From Deltaproteobacteria bacterium (GTDB taxonomy: Bacteria > Myxococcota > JADLHZ01), in NCBI GenBank assembly GCA_020848545.1, contig JADLHZ010000021.1:1-64000 (forward strand): a DNA stretch of 64,000 nt, read 5' to 3'. Below, piece by piece: positions 57,747 through 64,000 of the stretch (position 1 is its first letter; every line of letters begins with the position of its first letter). The notes beneath the pieces are model-generated. The model did not search any database and had not been told where the DNA came from. It worked only from the letters and a program-made list of their open reading frames with translations. Both the position numbers and the translations under genes were made by a program.

Positions 57747-57938
57747 TCGTTTCTCCACCGGATCGATTGCGCGACTATGCCACGGAAGCGCGTGCCGCAG
57801 AATATTTAGAGCGTCCGACTGAAGTGGTCCTTGGCACCGGCGCTCGAGTCCGGGTTCGAACCGCACCCGGCGTGCGAGAAGTGCGAGTGTTGCTGCACCA
57901 CAGGGGCTCGGTTAGTATGCGCGGTCGGAGGGCTGCGG

Positions 57939-59075
57939 GTGAGCATTTGGAAATTGGCGCTACGCAACATCGTGCGCACGCCGGTAAGGACACTGCTGAC
58001 CGTCATTGGAGTCGCCAGCTCAGTCGCCGGGTTCTGCTTTCTGCAGGCTCTGAGCGACGGGTTGCAAGCTGGGATGATGTCCACTGGAGGAAACAATCGG
58101 CTGACCGTTTACGGGTTGCTCGGTCCGATTCCGCAGAGGTTCACCGGTCGCCTCACGCGCGAGTTTCCGGAGCTCAGCGCCGTCTCGTGCTATATCCCGG
58201 TTGGGCTGCTCGACAAGAACGATCGCTTCGTTGAGCTGATGACGACCTCGGACGATGGGAGCACCGTGCCTCCCTATTTCGATGCTCCCCCGGCGCAGCT
58301 CGAAGCGTGGCGGAACGACCCGCAGGGAATCTTAATGACCGCTGACACGGCCGAGCGATGGGGCGTGCGCGTGGGCGATAGCGTCAACCTCTTCGCGAGC
58401 GGTCGCGCGAGGGAATTTCGGCTCAACGTCAGCGGCATCGTCAAGACACCACCCGGCCAGACGCAAGCGCCGCGAATCCACTGGAAGTTCGCGACTGGGG
58501 GCGCAACAGACGAGCGATGCGCGACGTTATGGGGGCTCGTGAAGAGTGGACAGAACCCGACGGACGTGTCGCGACGCATCGACGCTTTCACCGAGTCTTC
58601 TGAGGCCGCGACCCGAACCTTCCCCGATCGCGGATTGCGGCAAGCGATCCTGCGAACCTATCACTCGTTGTTTACGGGCATCAACATCATGTCGCTCGTG
58701 CTCGCAGTCATCGGGGTCACACTCCTTGGCAACGCGCTCTCGTTGAACATCGGCGAACGAACCAGAGAGTTCGCGGTGTTTCGCTCGATCGGTTTCGTGC
58801 CGAGCACGATCTTGCGCATGGTGCTCGTCGAGACGAGCCTTGTTTACGGCGCTGCGGTCGTTGGCGGCGCCGGCTTCGGAGTGTTGCTCACTCGACTTTT
58901 CGGTGCGTTTGCGAGGAAGAACGCTGCGTGGTTGTTTCCGTCCGTCTGGGTGAGGGCGGAACCGCTGATCTTCAACGCCGGCTGCATGCTGTTGCTCATC
59001 ATGGCCCTCGCTGTCGCTTCGGCGCATCGCGCCGCCTCCGTGAACCTGGTGGATGCGTTGCGCGGGATAGGCTAG
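57939..59075 (+). CDS. FtsX-like ABC permease 1
   Basis: This 378-residue permease has an N-terminal helix (IWKLALRNIVRTPVRTLLTV) and a large periplasmic MacB-like core domain (about residues 50-255). Three C-terminal helices follow, including the FtsX motif NIGERTREFAVFRSIGF. GTG 57939 follows GGAGGG. It lies 3 bp before a second permease, so the two probably form a heterodimer served by the 52574 ATPase. Confidence 0.82.
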   Translation: MSIWKLALRNIVRTPVRTLLTVIGVASSVAGFCFLQALSDGLQAGMMSTGGNNRLTVYGLLGPIPQRFTGRLTREFPELSAVSCYIPVGLLDKNDRFVELMTTSDDGSTVPPYFDAPPAQLEAWRNDPQGILMTADTAERWGVRVGDSVNLFASGRAREFRLNVSGIVKTPPGQTQAPRIHWKFATGGATDERCATLWGLVKSGQNPTDVSRRIDAFTESSEAATRTFPDRGLRQAILRTYHSLFTGINIMSLVLAVIGVTLLGNALSLNIGERTREFAVFRSIGFVPSTILRMVLVETSLVYGAAVVGGAGFGVLLTRLFGAFARKNAAWLFPSVWVRAEPLIFNAGCMLLLIMALAVASAHRAASVNLVDALRGIG

Positions 59076-59078
59076 CCC

Positions 59079-60206
59079 ATGCTACCTCTTCGCTATCATT
59101 GGGGTAGCTTGCGGCAGCGCAGCCGCGCGACCGCCGCCGCCATGATCGCTGCCTCTCTCACCGTGTTCGTCTTAGGGTCGATCGTCACGTTGCAGCGCGG
59201 TGTGCAAGGGGTCCTTCGAGGTGTGGCTCGAACCGACAACGCCATCGTTCTCTCCCGCGGGGTTTCTGCCGAGGACAGAAGTTTCATTCCGCGAAACCTA
59301 CTGGCACAGATCGAGAGCAGTCTCGGTGTCTCCACGCTCGCGACCGGCGAGCTGGTTCAGCCACGCGCGTTTATGGTGAGAGGCAATTGGATGCTCCTCG
59401 CGCTGCGCGGCACGACCGCCACTTCGCGCGCACTTCGTCCATACGTGACCGTCATCAATGGGCGGGAGCCTCGTCCTGGCACCAATGAGGCGATGGTGGG
59501 TTCGGCTCTCTCGCCGCTGCTGAAGAGTCAAAGCGCTTTGGAGTTTCACCCAGGCCACAACATCGACATCGTCGGCACTTTCTCGAGTGGTGGATCGAGC
59601 CACGAGTCGGAGATTTGGCTCGACGTCGACTTCCTTCGCGACATTTTCAAGATTGACCGCGTGTCGTCCGTCACGCTTCGGTTGACGGAGCCGGAACAAC
59701 TCGCGCAGCTCAACGAACAACTCGCGCGTATTCACGACGTCGATCTCGAAGCGAAGCGCGAGAGCGATTACTTTTCTCAATTGTCACGGGGTTTCGCTTC
59801 GCTCTTCGGCGGCATCGGCGCCGTCGTCGCGTTTGTCCTAGCGGTCGGGGCGATCAGCGCGACGACGACCACGATGTACGGGCTGATTGCAGCGCGTCGG
59901 CGCGAGATAGGGGTGTTTCGCGCGCTCGGTTTCGATAGGCGGGCGATCCTTTTCTCGTTCTTGCTCGAATCTTTGATGTTGTCCCTGACCGGAGGGATCA
60001 TTGGCCTCGGGTTCATGTTCATTCTGCCGTTCGTGACTTTCGACATTCCAGACGCCATCGGGCTCACGCGTGTGCTGCGCTTCGATCTGCGGCCAATCGA
60101 TATTCCGTTGGTGCTCGCTGCGTCGATCACGATGGGCTTGATGGCCGGCATTTTCCCAGCGATCAACGCCGCGCGAGTGTCGCCGTCGGAAGCGATTCGC
60201 CAGTAG
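59079..60206 (+). CDS. FtsX-like ABC permease 2
   Basis: This 375-residue partner has the same plan: RQRSRATAAAMIAASLTVFV helix, periplasmic domain (about 45-240), then three helices with LIAARRREIGVFRALGFDRR and FPAINAARVSPSEAIRQ at the end. It is cotranscribed with permease 1. The pair fits a MacB/LolCE-type exporter of lipids, peptides or secondary metabolites. Confidence 0.82.
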   Translation: MLPLRYHWGSLRQRSRATAAAMIAASLTVFVLGSIVTLQRGVQGVLRGVARTDNAIVLSRGVSAEDRSFIPRNLLAQIESSLGVSTLATGELVQPRAFMVRGNWMLLALRGTTATSRALRPYVTVINGREPRPGTNEAMVGSALSPLLKSQSALEFHPGHNIDIVGTFSSGGSSHESEIWLDVDFLRDIFKIDRVSSVTLRLTEPEQLAQLNEQLARIHDVDLEAKRESDYFSQLSRGFASLFGGIGAVVAFVLAVGAISATTTTMYGLIAARRREIGVFRALGFDRRAILFSFLLESLMLSLTGGIIGLGFMFILPFVTFDIPDAIGLTRVLRFDLRPIDIPLVLAASITMGLMAGIFPAINAARVSPSEAIRQ

Positions 60207-60231
60207 CGACGAAGGAGTTTGGGGACGGCTC

Positions 60232-60984
60232 TCAGCCGAGATGGCGTCGGATCGTCGCGCAAATCTGCTCTTCGTGCGTGGCGATGAAGTCGTGTCCGCC
60301 GTCCACGTCGACAGGCTCCATGTCCATGACGGTCCACTCCGCCCAGCGGTGCACATCGGCGGCCGGAGCGAGCGTATCGCGCTGGCCGCCGAAGGCGGTA
60401 ATCGGGCAATTCACCTTGATGGCCGGAGTGACCCACTCGTCTGCCAGCAGCGCGTCTGCCCGCACGACGGGCAAAAGCATCTCGCGCATCTCGGGCGTAT
60501 CGAGAACGACCTTGGGAAAACCGTCTAGCTTGCGCAGCCGCTCGGTCAGCTCCGCGTCGTTGAGGTGCCCCCACGGATCTGGGCTAGGGCGATCCGGCGG
60601 CCACATGCCGGACGGGAAGAAGCGCACAGGCGGCGTCGGCAAGTGCGCCATGGCGGCAAAACCGACGATGGCCCCCATGCTGTGACCGAAGATTGCATAA
60701 GGTTTTTCGGTGCATTGTCGCATCGCGGCGGCGAGCTCACGCGACATCACTGCCATGTCCGTGATGAAGGGATCGTTGATGCGGGTCTCTCGGCCCGGCA
60801 GGTGCGCCGGCCACACCTCGATATCCGGTCCCAGACGCTTCCCCCAGTTGCGGAAGAGCGACGCTCCTCCGCCCGCAGGAGGCAAACAGAAGAGCATGGT
60901 GCGGCCGCGCTGTCGTGGGAGGTGAGGGAACCAAGGGTTCGTTGTTCTGCCGCCGCGCACGGTCTCGGCTTGCGTCTTGTCCAC
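60232..60984 (-). CDS. Type II thioesterase (GrsT-like alpha/beta hydrolase)
   Basis: This 250-residue hydrolase has the family's FCLPPAGGGASLFRNWGKRL start, nucleophile elbow IFGHSMGAIVGF, a lid region and the catalytic histidine in VDGGHDFI. Type II thioesterases clear misloaded carriers of NRPS/PKS lines, but none is in this window. GTG 60984 follows AAGGAG and is preferred over ATG 61029. It is divergent from a second thioesterase. Confidence 0.82.
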   Translation of the reverse strand: MDKTQAETVRGGRTTNPWFPHLPRQRGRTMLFCLPPAGGGASLFRNWGKRLGPDIEVWPAHLPGRETRINDPFITDMAVMSRELAAAMRQCTEKPYAIFGHSMGAIVGFAAMAHLPTPPVRFFPSGMWPPDRPSPDPWGHLNDAELTERLRKLDGFPKVVLDTPEMREMLLPVVRADALLADEWVTPAIKVNCPITAFGGQRDTLAPAADVHRWAEWTVMDMEPVDVDGGHDFIATHEEQICATIRRHLG

Positions 60985-61043
60985 CGAGGCTCCTTCGCTG
61001 GGTCTGTGTTCGCGTCGCTTCGCGTGCATGTTAGCATAAGCGA

Positions 61044-61784
61044 ATGGCGAGTAACCAGAGCGAGTGGCTTCGCTTTCGCGACGGTAGTCCACCGGTTTGC
61101 CAAATCCTCGCCTTCCACCCGGCGAGCGGTTCGGCGGGCTTCTTCGCGAGCCTGGCGGTCCAGCTTCCACCTGAGCTCGAGCTGGTAGCATTTCAGCTTC
61201 CGGGGCGTGGGCGCAGACTCAACGAGCCGGCGCAAACCCACATGGCCGATGTCGTTGCGAGCATTGGAGCTGGCTTGCCGCCCATGCGCGTTCCGACGAT
61301 CTTCCTGGGTCACAGTCTTGGCGCATACGTCGCGTTCGAGTTGTGCCACTGGCTTCGTCAAGAGACCGGCATTCTCCCGCGGCAACTCATCGTGAGCAGC
61401 GCCTCGGCGCCGAGCGCCGCTGTGCGAGGCTCGAGGCTTCTTTCCGAGCTGGACGACGAGCGCCTCGCCGCCACCATCGCCTCGTGGGGCGTTTCCGATC
61501 CCAGCTTCTCGGATCCCGAGTTTCGAGAGCTCGTCCTCGCCACGGCCCGTTGTGATCTCAAGATCGCGGAGACTTATCGCTGTGAGGCGCGGCCGAACCT
61601 TGCGTTACCGATCACCGCTTGGACAGGCGATCAAGATAGCATCAGCGATCAGCAACTGGCCGCATGGAGGGAGTACGGAACAGGTGTGACCGTCGAGCAC
61701 TTCTCCGGCGGGCACGATCACCTGCGCAGACCCTCGCCGGCGCACCTGCAGGCGCTCATCGGGATCGCCAAGCGAAGCGCTTAG
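61044..61784 (+). CDS. Type II thioesterase (second copy)
   Basis: This 246-residue protein has AFHPASGSAGFFASLAVQLP, ELVAFQLPGRGRRLNEP, nucleophile elbow FLGHSLGAYVAFEL and FSGGHDHLRRP carrying the catalytic histidine. It is distinct enough from the neighbour at 60232-60984 not to be a recent duplicate. It is divergent from that gene across about 60 bp. Its stop overlaps the convergent unknown gene by 3 bp. Confidence 0.82.
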   Translation: MASNQSEWLRFRDGSPPVCQILAFHPASGSAGFFASLAVQLPPELELVAFQLPGRGRRLNEPAQTHMADVVASIGAGLPPMRVPTIFLGHSLGAYVAFELCHWLRQETGILPRQLIVSSASAPSAAVRGSRLLSELDDERLAATIASWGVSDPSFSDPEFRELVLATARCDLKIAETYRCEARPNLALPITAWTGDQDSISDQQLAAWREYGTGVTVEHFSGGHDHLRRPSPAHLQALIGIAKRSA

Positions 61785-64000
61785 CGCCGAAGGGGGAAGC
61801 TGGTGACGCCCGTTGGTCTCACTGCAACTTCGAGCGCCTGAGCGATGACGAGTCGGACTTGGTCGGCGAGCGGCACTAGCGAATGGCCGAGGAGCGCGCT
61901 TTCGATGGAGACGGCGAGCGCTGTCTTCGTCGCGTCGTCCTGCAAGAGCGGCTCTTCGACGAAGAAGCCAAAGCCGCTGTCCGCGAGCGCCTCGCCGCGA
62001 TGCGGTGTTACGATCGAGATGTCCAGCGCGTCGCGATCGCAGATGAGCATCCACTGCCCCACATCCGGTGGGCCAACGCTCGCGGTGAACACCGGAATCA
62101 CTCTGTTGTGAGCCTGACAGTAGGCGTCGGGGCCGAGCGGAGCACGCTCTCTTGCGAGCGCAGATCGCCGTCGCACGGAGAGCTCCGAAGGCCACGTGAA
62201 CGCGTTGCTCAGAATGACCTGCGCGGGGTGCGGCTCGGAGAGGAGCTGTGCAGCGCGTGAGATACTCTGCTCGCAGTCGACTTGCTTGAGAATACGCTGG
62301 AGGATCGCGCCTTCCTCTGCACGCGCGAGCTCACGTCCGAGGGTTGCTCCCAACGTCGCTGCGCGAGAGGTATCGGAGAGAATGGCGCGCGTGAGGAATT
62401 GATCGATGCCCCACAACGTGCTTGGCGCTGGCGCTTTGGCGTGCTCGAGATGCTTGTACGCGAAGAGGCGCCGAAAGCGTGCGTGCGATGCAAACCCCGC
62501 GACGAAAGCGCGTGCAAAGGCCTGCTTGCCTGATTCTAGGGACGATGCGCGCGTCATGAGCGAACGTGCCCGCTCGATTCTGTCGCGGAAGATCCGGTCG
62601 AAGAACGCGAGCAGATGCCTCGCGCGCTCGGGCGCTTTCGGATCGCTTGCGGATTGATGTGTCGTCTGCTCGATGTGGCTTCTTAGTGCATCGCGCAATG
62701 ATGCCGGTGCGTCGCTCAGCTCGGCGATGATCACAGACTCGTCCAAGTTGATCGGCGCTTCCGTCTGGTCGCCGGGGAATTCGCGAATCAGCAGGTTCAC
62801 GAACGCGCGCCTCAGGCTCTCATCGACGCGCGCGGACCACATCGTCCATTCCCATCGATCGATGACGTCTCTTCGCGACACGCGAGAATAAAGGACGAGC
62901 AGGTCGTGAAAGTTCTTGGGGAGGAGCTTGGCGAGCTGGTCGGAGACGCTTTCCCTGTCCGGTTGGGAAGGTAGGGTTTGGGTCAGGCTGTAGGCGAACA
63001 GCCCGGCGCTCACGGTCTCCCGCATGTCGGCGACATCGTCGAGGAGCTTCGCGTAGCTCTCGCCGACGAGCGACGCACGACGCCGCACCGAAGCGATCCG
63101 CACCCTCTCGTTTTCCGTCATCCGAATGCTTGCGATGACGCTGGACGCGAATGGCTCGTCCCCCATTTCGATCGCCGCTTTGCACACGAGCTGCAACGCT
63201 GAAAACACCAAGCGCACGGCTTCCCTGATGAAGTGAAAGTCGGTCTCATCCGTGCGCTGATCGGCCGTCGCGAGGATTTCGTCGAAGGCAACGCCAATCC
63301 GGTCCAGTAGGAACTGGCGATCGGTCGGCGCTGGAAAGGCGCCGAACAGCAGCATGACTCCCCCGAATAGGTAGTGAACACCGAGCAAGAATTGCTTCCT
63401 AATCGCCAAGCTCATCATGTCGAACGGCAGTCCGATGACTGCCACGCGAAACGCGGGAGGGACGCTGTCGTACCGCGTGAGCTCCAGCGCCGCGTGGATG
63501 AGTGGCCTCAACAGGGACGCGCGCGGCCATCCCACGCCCCACGCAAAAATTGGCAGATCGAACCTGGACCTCTGAATGTCGTAGGGCGCCTCGTGCGCTT
63601 TTGCGAGATCATCGGCCTCTTCCGTTATCGTCGTGCACACCCAAGAGAGGGCTCTCAGCTGTCCAAAGTCGGCGGTCCGTATCGCCGACGTCGCGAGCTC
63701 TTCCAGCGATGAGATCGTCTTGATCAGCGTGGTGTCGGTCATCTGCTCCGGCGAAACGACGAAGCAGCGCCGAAGCGCAGCCGCGAATTCGAGCACCGCT
63801 GGATGGTCCGCACTGATCATGCCCATCAGATCGACCGACGCGACGATACCGCGGTGAAGCGTCAAGGACTCACCGAGCGTCATGAGCTCTGTCTTCAACC
63901 GATGTCGCCGTGGATCGAGTGGGGGGGAGGGACCGAAACTCCAAGACACAGGGTTGCTTGGCAGCGCGCGGTCCAACGCCGCGCTTGCGCTCTCGAAGCG
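61781..64000 (-). CDS. Large unrecognised protein (N-terminus beyond the window)
   Basis: The frame is open from the right edge to TAA at 61783-61781, giving at least 739 residues. A TTG at 63976 could be a start but nothing forces it. The visible part is mostly helical and soluble, with no signal peptide or clear transmembrane helices. It has no nucleotide-binding or metal motif I can name. The last 120 residues (RVIPVFTASVGPPDVGQWML, then ISIVTPHRGEALADSGFGF) look beta-rich and may form a separate domain. Tail-to-tail overlap with the thioesterase suggests no functional link. Confidence 0.6.
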   Translation of the reverse strand, partial: RFESASAALDRALPSNPVSWSFGPSPPLDPRRHRLKTELMTLGESLTLHRGIVASVDLMGMISADHPAVLEFAAALRRCFVVSPEQMTDTTLIKTISSLEELATSAIRTADFGQLRALSWVCTTITEEADDLAKAHEAPYDIQRSRFDLPIFAWGVGWPRASLLRPLIHAALELTRYDSVPPAFRVAVIGLPFDMMSLAIRKQFLLGVHYLFGGVMLLFGAFPAPTDRQFLLDRIGVAFDEILATADQRTDETDFHFIREAVRLVFSALQLVCKAAIEMGDEPFASSVIASIRMTENERVRIASVRRRASLVGESYAKLLDDVADMRETVSAGLFAYSLTQTLPSQPDRESVSDQLAKLLPKNFHDLLVLYSRVSRRDVIDRWEWTMWSARVDESLRRAFVNLLIREFPGDQTEAPINLDESVIIAELSDAPASLRDALRSHIEQTTHQSASDPKAPERARHLLAFFDRIFRDRIERARSLMTRASSLESGKQAFARAFVAGFASHARFRRLFAYKHLEHAKAPAPSTLWGIDQFLTRAILSDTSRAATLGATLGRELARAEEGAILQRILKQVDCEQSISRAAQLLSEPHPAQVILSNAFTWPSELSVRRRSALARERAPLGPDAYCQAHNRVIPVFTASVGPPDVGQWMLICDRDALDISIVTPHRGEALADSGFGFFVEEPLLQDDATKTALAVSIESALLGHSLVPLADQVRLVIAQALEVAVRPTGVTSFPLRR

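Overview
The window is high-GC DNA from a large bacterial chromosome. The best guess is a Myxococcota/Polyangiales-type deltaproteobacterium. This rests on the gene style: a sigma-54 activator, lipoproteins with copper monooxygenase domains, DUF2314 and DUF4380 proteins, type II thioesterases, many GTG/TTG starts and heavily overlapping genes. It is an inference; there is no rRNA or other phylogenetic marker in view.

Bases 1 to about 18,365 are an accessory island built from plasmid- or ICE-like parts and toxin-antitoxin modules. On the minus strand lie ardA, a replication-relaxation/MobC-type gene and parB. Between the last two is a control region with nested hairpins and GGAGCA iterons. A 2,929-bp IS21-family element (istA/istB, 6-bp target duplication CTCGAG) sits in the last codons of parB. 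AbiEi/AbiEii follows. Next come a large SNF2 ATPase translationally coupled to a small zinc-ribbon protein, and an excisionase-like antitoxin with a PIN toxin that is broken by a 139-bp internally deleted relative of the same IS21 element. Then come a tRNA-Pro 3' fragment beside a catalytically gutted tyrosine integrase, DUF4160/DUF2442, a MazE/MazF-like pair with a nonsense codon in mazF, and a DUF433 scrap.

Bases 18,366-34,900 form a coherent metabolic and regulatory block. Minus-strand genes run GTP-PEPCK, DabA, a DabB-like subunit, a second NuoM/N-like membrane subunit and malic enzyme. This links an inorganic-carbon uptake module with two C3/C4 (de)carboxylases. Facing away is a tight plus-strand run: pentapeptide-repeat protein, PTS enzyme I homologue, a receiver domain with an internal deletion, two paralogous methyltransferases and an acyl-CoA-ligase-like enzyme. 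A sigma-54 activator, a thioredoxin-like protein and a third methyltransferase follow. Two near-identical 17-bp palindrome-containing sites and two good -24/-12 elements suggest the activator controls both plus-strand units.

Bases 34,901-37,293 are decayed DNA (AbiEii remnants, an IS630-like scrap) around one secreted/membrane protein. The rest looks like ordinary genome: a MarR-SDR-VOC-carotenoid oxygenase run; a haem-motif/copper monooxygenase lipoprotein; two fatty-acid desaturases with GNAT-type proteins; VOC and DUF2314 proteins; an aldehyde dehydrogenase coupled to a dipeptidase-like protein; a scattered MacAB/TolC-type exporter; an acyl-CoA dehydrogenase; two divergent type II thioesterases; and a large unrecognised protein running off the right edge.
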